Positions 56,414 through 64,000 of a stretch of DNA of 64,000 nucleotides are shown here, one piece after another. The DNA lies in assembly GCA_002737725.1 (NCBI GenBank), contig NSIP01000011.1:23289-87288 (forward strand). Reading direction: 5' to 3'. A program made the position numbers and the translations under genes. How positions within the stretch are numbered: position 1 is the stretch's first letter; each line of letters opens with the position of its first letter. The notes beneath the pieces were generated by a model. The model had not been told where the DNA came from and searched no databases. It worked only from the letters and a program-made list of their open reading frames with translations. Source of the DNA: Rhodospirillaceae bacterium. Its GTDB lineage: Bacteria > Pseudomonadota > Alphaproteobacteria > Rhodospirillales > Rhodospirillaceae.

Positions 56414-57736
56414 CTAAAGGGGCTGCGCTACTGATGTTCCCTTAGACTTCACGATTCCACGCATCAGCGTGTTGGGCAGAACGACATTGTCCCATTCCTT
56501 ATCCGCCGACTTTGGCGGGTTGCTTCCTGTGCGAAGAACGATCAGCTGCTCCGACGGCACGATGTAAACAACTTGATTGGCATTGCCATCGAACAGGTAA
56601 AGGTCTGATGCGAGGTAAGGTTCGCTGTGCCACGTTTTAGGGACTTTACGATCTGGGTTAGCCGCCCCTCGGCGATCTGTGTATTTGCCCGCCACGTATA
56701 CGCCCGCCCCATAGTGCGGGTTTTGTTTTGTCGCTTTGGTCATTTGTTTCACGTAACTAACGGGGAGCAAGCGCTTGTTATCCCACATTCCATCTTGAAG
56801 CATCAGAATCGCAAGGCGTAGGAAGCTTTCAGCGGGTATCATTAAGCAGCATCCTGAATGCGCCGTGCCGCCTTCGCGGTTGATCCAGACAGTCCCGCCG
56901 AGGGCTCCAATTTTCTGCCAAATTTCTGTTGAGATAAATTCGGCATATCGTCGACCCGTCGCGCGCTCAATCAGCACAGCGACCATTTCACTGGTGGCAT
57001 TATTGTATTCGTAGCTCGTACCAGGGGCATCAACCACAGGGTACTCTTTGACGATTATTTCATCGTGACGTGGATGGAGATAAGAGCGATTGAGAATGTC
57101 AGCCGCTTGAGGGGCCAAGGCTTGCGGTAAAAACCCGGTGCGCATATCAAGCAAATGACGAACCAGAATTTTCGATCGTCGCACATCTTTTTTCCATTCC
57201 GTCACAAAATCTGCAACAGGTTGATCCAATGATGTAATTTTACCCAACGTAATCGCGCGACCGACAGCGACCGCGGTGACCGGCTTAGCGAGCGAGCGAG
57301 AAATAATAGATCCTTGGCGACTGTTGCCGCCATAATATGATTCAGCTTCTACTTTGCCGCGACGCCAGACAATGAATGCATCAGAGTTGTTGGCTGCGGC
57401 GTAATCTGCAGCCGCATTCAAGGCTTCATCAGAAATGGTGCGCTCGCTAGCCACGGCGGCGGGAAGCGGCTCCCAATCTTTTGCGCCAGGCACAGCCTCT
57501 TGGGGATCGTAAGATTCTGCGGCCGTCGTACGTTGGCCGGCCTGACCTTTTTGGAAGCGCTCGAGGTATATGGCTTCTTCAGCAGGCGAGAACATCAGTT
57601 TGCCCGGAACATAGAGGCCCGGCGTGGTCGGAAGTGTACTCACGCTTGACTGCGCATAAACATCAGCAGCCAATGTCAACACCATCCATCCTGTGAGCAC
57701 GCAAAAGGTCAATCGTGTGGCTGCGAATGATACCAT
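56414..57736 (-). CDS. Secreted serine hydrolase (class C beta-lactamase family)
   Basis: A 440-residue exported protein (signal ends near VYAQ, about residue 28). The catalytic SxxK is SLAKPVTAV (residues about 148-151) and the YxN motif is in YEYNNATSEM. The family includes esterases, D-aminopeptidases and penicillin-binding proteins; a KTG-like third motif was not clearly seen. It is followed downstream by the ThDP and solute-binding genes in the same direction. Function in the cell is unknown. Confidence 0.85.
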   Translation of the reverse strand: MVSFAATRLTFCVLTGWMVLTLAADVYAQSSVSTLPTTPGLYVPGKLMFSPAEEAIYLERFQKGQAGQRTTAAESYDPQEAVPGAKDWEPLPAAVASERTISDEALNAAADYAAANNSDAFIVWRRGKVEAESYYGGNSRQGSIISRSLAKPVTAVAVGRAITLGKITSLDQPVADFVTEWKKDVRRSKILVRHLLDMRTGFLPQALAPQAADILNRSYLHPRHDEIIVKEYPVVDAPGTSYEYNNATSEMVAVLIERATGRRYAEFISTEIWQKIGALGGTVWINREGGTAHSGCCLMIPAESFLRLAILMLQDGMWDNKRLLPVSYVKQMTKATKQNPHYGAGVYVAGKYTDRRGAANPDRKVPKTWHSEPYLASDLYLFDGNANQVVYIVPSEQLIVLRTGSNPPKSADKEWDNVVLPNTLMRGIVKSKGTSVAQPL

Positions 57737-57784
57737 CTTAAATTCCCCTGATCCCCAACATCGATAGAGCCGATGCGATGCGCG

Positions 57785-58189
57785 CTATTCTTCGTCTTCG
57801 CACGACAGGCCAAATTCGCTGAGGCCCTCCTCAAGATAGTCTGCCAGTAATGGCATGGCCATGAGGTAACGTATGGCGGTGCGGCTGTGTTCGTCTCGTG
57901 CAGTATCGAGTGCCTCGTCCCAATCCTCGGCCGTAAACGTGCCGCGTCCGATCCAAGCGATCGCGATCAATTCAAATTGTTCGTCTTCGTTGAGACCATT
58001 GATAAACTCTTTCAGCTCCTCGTACTCGGGCGAGCCTGCGTGCTCGGGAAGATCGTCCTCGGGCAGTTCGTCCTTCATCACGTCATCGCTAGCATGCCCG
58101 CCCGGCTCGTCTTGTAACTCGTCCATGTCGGCCAGCAACTCGCGCGACTTCGAGATAACGAAACAAACGTTTTCGAGAGCGATATCCAA
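57785..58189 (-). CDS. DUF3775 domain-containing protein
   Basis: A strongly acidic 134-residue protein matching DUF3775: MDELQDEPGGHASDD and ELKEFINGLNEDEQFELIAI followed by AWIGRGTFTAEDWDEA. The start is a TTG at 58189 with GGAAAG upstream; no in-frame ATG upstream fits. Cytosolic, function unknown. It lies between the serine hydrolase and the glycerophosphodiesterase gene on the same strand. Confidence 0.8.
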   Translation of the reverse strand: MDIALENVCFVISKSRELLADMDELQDEPGGHASDDVMKDELPEDDLPEHAGSPEYEELKEFINGLNEDEQFELIAIAWIGRGTFTAEDWDEALDTARDEHSRTAIRYLMAMPLLADYLEEGLSEFGLSCEDEE

Positions 58190-58239
58190 GGGCTTTCCTT
58201 CCGACTGACGGCCAGGTCACTCAGACCTAACGACTAATG

Positions 58240-59283
58240 TTACTTTACGGGAGGGATTGGACAAGATGTGTCGCGCGCTTTCAATGCCGTGTCAGCAAAA
58301 TCGCTGAACAGGCCATCTATTCCCAATGCAAAGAACGCACAATACTCGGCCACCGGGTCCCCATTGTACGACTTAGCTAAATACCGCGACTCATTGCGAA
58401 ATGTATAGGGGTGGACCTTCAGCCCCGCCTTATGCGCACGTTGGACAAAGTCTGTTGGCGAACCCGAAACCCCCTCACGATCAACGGGGACGAGATAGGC
58501 TTTATAGGGACCGACCCCCGCAGCATAGGTGGCGATTCCCGCCAATCCCTGATCGCTTGCCATATCACCATAAGTAAGGGGGTTGCTTGCGGTCTCTTGG
58601 TCGTAGGGGCGCTCATCAGCCTCGCCCAAAAGCTGGACCAGGGGGACAGCCGTCAGTGTTTTGAGGCGCTTCAGATTGGAGATCTCGAAGGACTGGATAA
58701 ACACACGCTGAAGTGCCTGATCCAGCTTGGCCGCCTTGAGGTTTTTGAGCAGCGGCACTTCAAGGTCGAGCCCGAGGCCAGAGAAGTATGTTGGGTGCTT
58801 GGTCTCGATGTAAACGCCCACAGCACGGCCGCGTTTCTGCCCCTCAGATTCGGCCAACGCCAGCACTTCAGCAAGGGTGGGAATGAGGAACTTGCCGTTG
58901 TTGGTCTGGTCACGGAAAACCAATCGTTCTTTGGCGCGCAGGGTCTTGATTTCATTCAAGGTGAAATCTTCACTGAACCAACCCTCGACCATACGACCAT
59001 CTATGGTTTTCTTGGTCTTGGCTTCGGGAAAGACCGTGGCAACATCTGTGGTATCGGATATTTCGTTTTCATGGCGCGCGATGAGGACCCCATCCTTTGT
59101 GCTGACCACGTCAGGCTCGATGAAATCAGAGCCCATAGTGATCGCGCGTACATAAGCTTCAAGAGTGTGCTCGGGCAAATAGCCGCTGGCGCCACGGTGA
59201 GCGATCACCAAAGGCTTACCAAAAACGACGCCGCTTGAAAAAAATGCCAAAGCAAGAATGCTCGTGAGAACTCTCAATCGCAT
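58240..59283 (-). CDS. Glycerophosphodiester phosphodiesterase, secreted
   Basis: The 347-residue enzyme has a signal peptide (VLTSILALAFFSSGVVFG) and a GDPD domain with IAHRGASGYLPEHTLEAY (catalytic His/Arg), DFIEPDVVSTKDG (Glu/Asp metal ligands) and ARHENEISDTTDV (second His). It releases glycerol 3-phosphate from phospholipid headgroup diesters in the periplasm. GlpQ is the nearest named relative. Start at ATG 59283 with GGGAGG upstream; the longer frame has no homology. Confidence 0.88.
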   Translation of the reverse strand: MRLRVLTSILALAFFSSGVVFGKPLVIAHRGASGYLPEHTLEAYVRAITMGSDFIEPDVVSTKDGVLIARHENEISDTTDVATVFPEAKTKKTIDGRMVEGWFSEDFTLNEIKTLRAKERLVFRDQTNNGKFLIPTLAEVLALAESEGQKRGRAVGVYIETKHPTYFSGLGLDLEVPLLKNLKAAKLDQALQRVFIQSFEISNLKRLKTLTAVPLVQLLGEADERPYDQETASNPLTYGDMASDQGLAGIATYAAGVGPYKAYLVPVDREGVSGSPTDFVQRAHKAGLKVHPYTFRNESRYLAKSYNGDPVAEYCAFFALGIDGLFSDFADTALKARDTSCPIPPVK

Positions 59284-59400
59284 CAAATCGGCCTCCCATC
59301 TGAGATGAAAGGATACTCGCATGCTTTAGCTATGGTCATACTGAACCAGTTAAGGTTCTCATCCAAAATTCATCCGACAGCAGGCTGTGTCGTGAACGGT

Positions 59401-60468
59401 CTATTGAATAATCACGCCGCCTTCGGTCGTAGCCTTACGGCTTTTGGCGATTTTATCAAAGTGGCTCCAGACGCCCTCGGCGCCATGCCATTGACCACGC
59501 GTGGCTGACTTTGAGTATTCCGTCGCGCGCGCCTCAAAGAAGTTCGCATGCTCAACGCCGTTGAGAATTTGTGTGAGCCACGGCAAGGGGTGTTCTTTGA
59601 CATTGTAAACTGCAGGCAATCCCAGTTGGCTCAGGCGCCAATCTGCGATGTAGCGAATGTAGGCCTTAATTTCCTCAGGTGTCATGCCATTGACGGGACC
59701 GAGTTCAAAGGCCAACTCGATGAACTTGTCTTCCAGACTCACAACCGTCTTGCAGCAGTCGATGATGTCATCCTTCACCGATTGCGTGAGGCAGCCCGTC
59801 TCGTGGCAGAAGGTATGAAACACGCGGATCATCGCTTCACAATGCAAGCTTTCGTCACGCACAGACCACGATACGATTTGGCCCATGCCCTTCATTTTGT
59901 TTTGCCGCGGGAAATTCAGCAGCATCGCAAAGCTAGCGAACAATTGTAAGCCTTCAGTAAACGCACCGAACATGGCCAGCGTACGTGCAATATCGGCATG
60001 ACTCTCAACGCCGAATTTCTGCATGTAGCTGTGTTTATCAGCCATCTCGCGGTACTGCATGAATGCGCCGAACTCTGACTCGGGCATTCCGATTGTTTCG
60101 AGCAGCAAGGCATAAGCAGCAATATGGATCGTTTCCATGTTGGAGAACGACGCCAGCATCATTTTGATTTCGGTTGGCTTGAAGACGCGCGCGTAGCGCT
60201 CCATGTAGTTGTCGTTCACTTCCACGTCGGATTGCGTGAAGAAGCGAAAAATTTGCGACAACAAATTACGTTCATTGTCGGTCAGCCGACTAGCCCAATC
60301 TTTACAGTCTTCACCGAGCGGGACTTCCTCGGGCATCCAGTGGATCTGTTGCTGGAGCTTCCAATAATCGTGCGCCCACGGATAGCGAAACGGTTTATAG
60401 CCGATACTCGAGGTCATTAGGCCAGGCAGTGACTGGGCAGAAACGATAGGGGGAACGATCAGGTTCAT
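59401..60468 (-). CDS. nrdB: Class I ribonucleotide reductase beta subunit
   Basis: The 355-residue radical-generating subunit. The di-iron and tyrosyl-radical region reads NMETIHIAAYALLLETI: Glu and His ligands with Tyr four residues after the His, as in NrdB of E. coli. FTEGLQLFASFAMLL and WSVRDESLHCEAMIRVFH provide the second set of ligands. The ATG at 60468 is used; an in-frame TTG at 60501 is an alternative. It is 61 nt downstream of nrdA. Confidence 0.94.
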   Translation of the reverse strand: MNLIVPPIVSAQSLPGLMTSSIGYKPFRYPWAHDYWKLQQQIHWMPEEVPLGEDCKDWASRLTDNERNLLSQIFRFFTQSDVEVNDNYMERYARVFKPTEIKMMLASFSNMETIHIAAYALLLETIGMPESEFGAFMQYREMADKHSYMQKFGVESHADIARTLAMFGAFTEGLQLFASFAMLLNFPRQNKMKGMGQIVSWSVRDESLHCEAMIRVFHTFCHETGCLTQSVKDDIIDCCKTVVSLEDKFIELAFELGPVNGMTPEEIKAYIRYIADWRLSQLGLPAVYNVKEHPLPWLTQILNGVEHANFFEARATEYSKSATRGQWHGAEGVWSHFDKIAKSRKATTEGGVIIQ

Positions 60469-60528
60469 GGCGGACTTGGAATCCCAGGAGCTAGATATCA
60501 AAAATCAGAGAGAACGAAAGGCCAGCCG

Positions 60529-62421
60529 CTATTGGCAGGCCAAGCATTCCTCGTAGTCCGTCTTATTATCAGTTATGCGCCGTTCGGGCCACGCACGAGT
60601 ATTATCAGCGTCAACACCTGCGAAGGCGGCACGTTGGAGCGACTTAGAGCGCAGATAATAAAGACTTTTTACGCCCGACTCCCATGCTTTCCAGTGCAAC
60701 ATCATCAGATCCCACTTATCCACATCCGACGGGATAAAGAGGTTGATCGATTGTCCTTGGCAGATGAAGGGCGAGCGATCGGCGGCAAAATCAACGATCC
60801 AACGCTGATCGATTTCAAATGCCGTTTTGTATACGGCCTTTTCCTCATCGCTGAGGCCGTTCAAGTGCTGCACGGAACCTTCGTGCTCGAGAATCGAGTT
60901 CCACGTGGCCGGATTGTCCAGGCCTTTCTCAGCCAAAATTTTCGTCAGGTACGGGTTTTTGACAGCGAAAGAACCCGACAGTGTCTTGTGCGTGTAGATA
61001 TTGGCTGGAATCGGTTCAACGCAGGGGCTGGTACCGCCGCAGATGATCGAGATCGAAGCGGTCGGCGCAATTGCAAGCTTATGCGAGAAACGCGCCATCA
61101 CGCCCGTTTCGGCAGCGTCGGGGCAAGGTCCACGCTCTTCAGCGAGCTTAACAGAGGCGGCATCGGCAGCACGGCGGATATGCTTGAACATGTTAATGTT
61201 CCAGCTTTTGGCCATGGCGCTTTCAAAGGGAAGCCCCTTCATTTGCAAAAACGAGTGATAGCCCATGATCCCTAAGCCGACCGAGCGTTCACGCATGGCC
61301 GAGTACTTGGCGCGATCCATCGACGCCGGCGCGCGATCAATAAAGTCTTGCAACACGTTATCGAGGAACCGCATCACGTCTTCGATGAAGACCTCGTCAT
61401 TGCACCATTCATCCCACGTCTCAACGTTGAGCGAAGACAAGCAGCACACGGCGGTGCGGTCGACGCCCATATGATCGGTACCGGTGTGCAGCATGATCTC
61501 GCTGCAGAGGTTCGAGGTTGTCACTTTTAAGCCCAGGTCACGCTGATGCTTGGGCATCTGGCGGTTCACGGTGTCACCAAAGATCAGGTAGGGCTCGCCC
61601 GTGTTCAGGCGGTTTTCAAGAATCTTCTGCCACAGCCCGCGCGCATTCACAGTCTTACGAATTTCGCCGCTCTTGGGGCTGACAAGATTGAAGAGTGCAT
61701 CTTCACGCACCGCTTCCATGAAGGCATCGGTGATGTTGATGCCATGGTGGAGATTGAGACTTTTACGGTTGAAGTCGCCCGAGGGTTTGCGGATTTCAAG
61801 GAACTCTTCGATCTCCGGATGATGGACATCAAGGTACACGGCAGCCGAGCCGCGGCGCAGAGAGCCTTGGGAGATGGCTAGCGTAAGACTGTCCATGACG
61901 CGCACGAACGGGATAATGCCCGAGGTATGCCCGCAATTGCGGACCTTCTCGCCAATCGAGCGCACGTTGCCCCAGTAGGTGCCTATTCCCCCGCCATTGG
62001 AGGCCAACCAGACATTCTCGGTCCAGGTGCCGACGATGCCATCGAGGTCGTCGTTGACGGCGTTGAGAAAGCACGAGATCGGCAAGCCACGATCCGAACC
62101 GCCATTGGATAGCACCGGTGTGGCAGGCATGAACCAAAGGCGTGACATGTAGTCATAGATGCGCTGGGCGTGCTCGATATCATCGCTGTAAGCCTTGGCG
62201 ACGCGGGCAAACATGTCTTGGTATGATTCGCCGGGGAGCAAATAACGGTCTTCGAGTGTCGCCTTGCCGAAATCGGTCAGCAGCGAATCGCGCGACCGAT
62301 CGATACGAATCGACGGCACAACGTCCAAAGCAGCAGACGCGCGGCTCGGGCGCGGTGCGGGGCTCGAAACAGACTGCGGAGCGGCAACGGCCACGGATCC
62401 AACGTCGACTGCATAATTCAT
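60529..62421 (-). CDS. nrdA: Class I ribonucleotide reductase alpha subunit, short form
   Basis: A 630-residue catalytic subunit. PISCFLNAV holds the active-site Cys, SNLCSEIML the Asn/Cys/Glu set, VKSLYYLRSKS the radical-transfer Tyr pair, and ECLACQ at the end the thioredoxin-interacting Cys pair. The N-terminus is a short Ala/Pro/Ser linker followed directly by the core (DFGKATLEDRYLLPGESYQD); the ATP-cone seen in E. coli NrdA is missing. The promoter region is the 613-bp gap to the small gene at 63035, which has clustered inverted repeats. Confidence 0.94.
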   Translation of the reverse strand: MNYAVDVGSVAVAAPQSVSSPAPRPSRASAALDVVPSIRIDRSRDSLLTDFGKATLEDRYLLPGESYQDMFARVAKAYSDDIEHAQRIYDYMSRLWFMPATPVLSNGGSDRGLPISCFLNAVNDDLDGIVGTWTENVWLASNGGGIGTYWGNVRSIGEKVRNCGHTSGIIPFVRVMDSLTLAISQGSLRRGSAAVYLDVHHPEIEEFLEIRKPSGDFNRKSLNLHHGINITDAFMEAVREDALFNLVSPKSGEIRKTVNARGLWQKILENRLNTGEPYLIFGDTVNRQMPKHQRDLGLKVTTSNLCSEIMLHTGTDHMGVDRTAVCCLSSLNVETWDEWCNDEVFIEDVMRFLDNVLQDFIDRAPASMDRAKYSAMRERSVGLGIMGYHSFLQMKGLPFESAMAKSWNINMFKHIRRAADAASVKLAEERGPCPDAAETGVMARFSHKLAIAPTASISIICGGTSPCVEPIPANIYTHKTLSGSFAVKNPYLTKILAEKGLDNPATWNSILEHEGSVQHLNGLSDEEKAVYKTAFEIDQRWIVDFAADRSPFICQGQSINLFIPSDVDKWDLMMLHWKAWESGVKSLYYLRSKSLQRAAFAGVDADNTRAWPERRITDNKTDYEECLACQ

Positions 62422-63000
62422 AGAGTCCCCTCGTATTCTGCCCTAGCGACCGACCGAAACGGCCAGCGCTCATCCACGTCTACAGCGGGGGAAATCGGAG
62501 TTTTCTCGCGGCTACACCCCATTTTCTGCCAGAAAGGGCACAGTCCGCAATAAATCGGCTCTTAACCGACCGTCCTAGCTAGATTTAGGTGGGTGAGCCC
62601 CTGTCGCCTGGGCGTTCCCAATCAGCTTCCTCAAGATCCCTTCCCACCCCAAATATAGTCATCCGAGGCAGAACCGCCGCTACATATGGTGTATGTGATG
62701 AGGAGTCCCGTCAACTAGATTTTGGGGCTTATTTCAGATTTTCGTGATATTTCTTATTTGTGCAATGCAACATTAGAATTCTCGCATAGTGCATTGTAAA
62801 TGTTCGATTATTTGCTCATAAAAAATAACGCGACCGCGTATCGTTTTCGCTTTTTTTTGTATACCCCATACACCCGACAAGCCCGCGAAAATGAGCATCG
62901 AAAGCGCCTTTAGTGGTCTAGTTTCGAGCTATTCAAAGAACTAAATGCTGCATTGCACAATATTTCGTTGCAATCCACACCGCATTGCAGCATCTTAACC
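62422..63000. promoter_or_regulatory. nrdA upstream region with TTGCA-type inverted repeats
   Basis: TGCAATGCA (62761-62769) faces TGCATTGTA (62790-62798), and ATGCTGCATTGC (62945-62956) faces GCATTGCAGCAT (62982-62993, 11 of 12 paired), with another TTGCAAT at about 62969. Also present are ACATA/TATGT and TGTAT/ATACA dyads near 62695 and 62860, and GANTC at 62423 and 62703. No gene is visible in this gap. It likely holds promoters of nrdA and of the small gene at 63035. Confidence 0.45.
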
Positions 63001-63034
63001 TTAGACACTCGCTCGAGACAAAAAGGGACACGCC

Positions 63035-63253
63035 ATGCTGACGCACGATCGAAAAGACTTACTGGTTTTCCTCGCAGACTCCGCCAATGAACTTGCAACC
63101 CAGGCTCACTGGAGCGAGGGGGCAAAAGGTGCTGATCTGCGTAATGAAGCCGAGGAGTTGATGGCGATTCGCGCGAAGTTGCTCAACCATCATTGGGATA
63201 GCGCACGGACCAACCAATTCGGGTTTTCCTTCGAGCTCAAGCAGGCCACCTAA
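63035..63253 (+). CDS. Small hypothetical protein
   Basis: A 72-residue, soluble, mostly helical protein (DRKDLLVFLADSANELATQ, GADLRNEAEELMAIRAKLL). The ATG is preceded by AAAAAGGGA, a plausible ribosome site. No family is recognised. It is divergent from nrdA and followed by a hairpin. It could be a regulatory or DNA-associated small protein, but this is a guess from its size only. Confidence 0.55.
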   Translation: MLTHDRKDLLVFLADSANELATQAHWSEGAKGADLRNEAEELMAIRAKLLNHHWDSARTNQFGFSFELKQAT

Positions 63254-63285
63254 CTCTTTTATCAAAGATTTTTTAATTTGCTGAA

Positions 63286-63310
63286 GGGCTCGAGTCGCTG
63301 ACTCGGGCCC
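63286..63310 (+). terminator. Hairpin after the small gene
   Basis: GGGCTCGAGTC (63286-63296) pairs with GACTCGGGCCC (63300-63310), with one G-U pair and a 3-nt loop. The following GTTATCG is only weakly T-rich, so termination may be inefficient. Confidence 0.5.
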
Positions 63311-63620
63311 GTTATCGTCTTGCGAAACACCAAGCATTCTGCGGCTTTCACAACGATTCAAGATTCCTTAAGCAACACATCGTTCTCTTCGAACCGTGAG
63401 CTCTGGTCCCCCAGCGGAGTCTTGCGATGAGATCGAGATCTCGTATTTTTGTTTCGCTGTTATGGCCTCGCAAGAACGACGAGAACTATCCTCACCCTCG
63501 CTTCGGCAATCGCCGCAAGCATTCTCCGTTGGATAATCAGAGCTCGAGAGTTTCGAGTGAGAGCGTTCTCGCAAAAGTCAGTGTGACTTTGCTGGCCACG
63601 CCCTCCCTCACAAGAGTAAC

Positions 63621-63676
63621 GCTGGGGCTTCTCTTCTCTTCTCTTCTCTTCTCTTCTCTTCTCTTCCCTCCCCAGC
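63621..63676. repeat. CTTCT pentanucleotide microsatellite flanked by inverted repeats
   Basis: CTTCT repeats seven times (63628-63662), with a partial eighth unit CTTC to 63666. The tract is bracketed by GCTGGGG (63621-63627) and its inverse CCCCAGC (63670-63676). Long frames cross it on both strands, but neither has recognisable homology or a good start. The 63311-63620 stretch holds only a CGAGATCTCG palindrome. Confidence 0.85.
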
Positions 63677-63724
63677 ACACTCAAGCTGGTCTTGTCACGG
63701 ATTAGCTCCGCATCCTGTTCTCAT

Positions 63725-64000
63725 TTAGGCTGTTTTTCGTTCGAATGTCATGGGTGATACGCCTCCTGTTGCTGAATGTCTTCGTCGGGTGTTGTAAAAG
63801 CCGTTGATGTACTAAAACAGTGCCTGCGTGACTTGGCTACGCGTTGCCAGGTGTGCCGCCAGATGAGCTCAGCTTTAAGTGTTTTGAACGCGCCTTCGAC
63901 GGCGGCATTGTCGTAGCAATTGCCTTTGCCACTCATGGACACTTGGGAGCCCAATTCCCGCAATCGCTTTTGATAGTCGTGCGCGCAATATTGGCCACCC
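63725..64000 (-). pseudogene. IS3-family transposase (OrfB) remnant, enters from the right edge
   Basis: From the edge the frame reads GGQYCAHDYQKRLRELGSQV then SMSGKGNCYDNAAVEGAF and KTLKAELIWRHTWQ, conserved in IS3-family OrfB. A single-base loss near 63845 shifts the frame, and TAG at 63812-63814 replaces a Gln codon before YINGFYNTRRRHSA. The stop is TAA at 63725-63727. Both lesions mean the copy is dead; the upstream part lies beyond the window. Confidence 0.88.

Noticed and set aside
62690..62875. ACATA/TATGT and TGTAT/ATACA dyads as NrdR boxes
   Set aside because: Spacing is about 165 bp instead of the usual three helical turns, and the sequence match is poor.
63427..63705. Open frames across the CTTCT tract on both strands (92 and 74 codons)
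   Set aside because: Low-complexity translation, no homology that I recognise and no convincing ribosome site; kept only as the microsatellite finding.

Overview
The window is chromosomal DNA from an alphaproteobacterium. It carries a CcrM-type GANTC methylase next to rnhB, a three-gene petABC cytochrome bc1 operon, an alphaproteobacterial MoxR/DUF58/DUF4159 block, a CTC-type L25 followed by pth and ychF, ETF:ubiquinone oxidoreductase, and a short NrdA. Large TonB-dependent receptors point to a free-living heterotroph. Genus cannot be fixed from the sequence alone. LAYOUT. 0-2.3 kb: end of pgeF, a lipoprotein gene and prs. 2.3-7.7 kb: a decayed glycosyltransferase tail, then a leftward set of TonB receptor, VOC protein, broken VOC paralogue and Tat-exported M24 peptidase-like protein. 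8-17.97 kb: housekeeping (rplY, pth, ychF, GH17-like protein, petABC, trmL, CCA transferase, DUF6111, NUDIX, DUF1285). 18-27.5 kb: MoxR, DUF58 and two large membrane proteins, a CobW GTPase and a PepSY/BNR membrane protein. 27.5-31.5 kb leftward: ccrM, rnhB, moaB, uracil-DNA glycosylase and a small membrane protein. 31.9-38.4 kb: ETF-QO, a TPR protein, ispE and a DsbD-family reductase, closed by tRNA-Gln(UUG). ISLAND. From the tRNA to about 53.0 kb lies a block bounded by a truncated integrase-type transposase gene on the left and a broken IS481-type transposase gene on the right. It holds a leftward six-gene operon (TonB receptor, SnoaL-like, MFS, alpha/beta hydrolase, HpaI-type aldolase, SnoaL-like) and a rightward set (LacI-type regulator, alpha/beta hydrolase, MetE-like zinc methyltransferase, double cupin), with a dead histidinol-dehydrogenase-like gene between them. 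A near-palindromic 21-bp sequence recurs at the promoters of the receptor operon, the hydrolase and the cupin, twice at the cupin. The simplest reading is that the LacI protein controls the whole block as one uptake and catabolism regulon. The substrate is unknown, and this is the best candidate in the window for an undescribed system. 53-64 kb: a solute-binding protein, a ThDP enzyme, a serine hydrolase, DUF3775, a glycerophosphodiesterase, nrdB and nrdA, a small orphan gene, a CTTCT microsatellite and a dead IS3 transposase at the right edge. Other regulatory signals: six GANTC sites and a CtrA-like box upstream of ccrM, a bc1 terminator lying inside the signal-peptide codons of the next gene, and a cluster of TTGCA-type inverted repeats upstream of nrdA.
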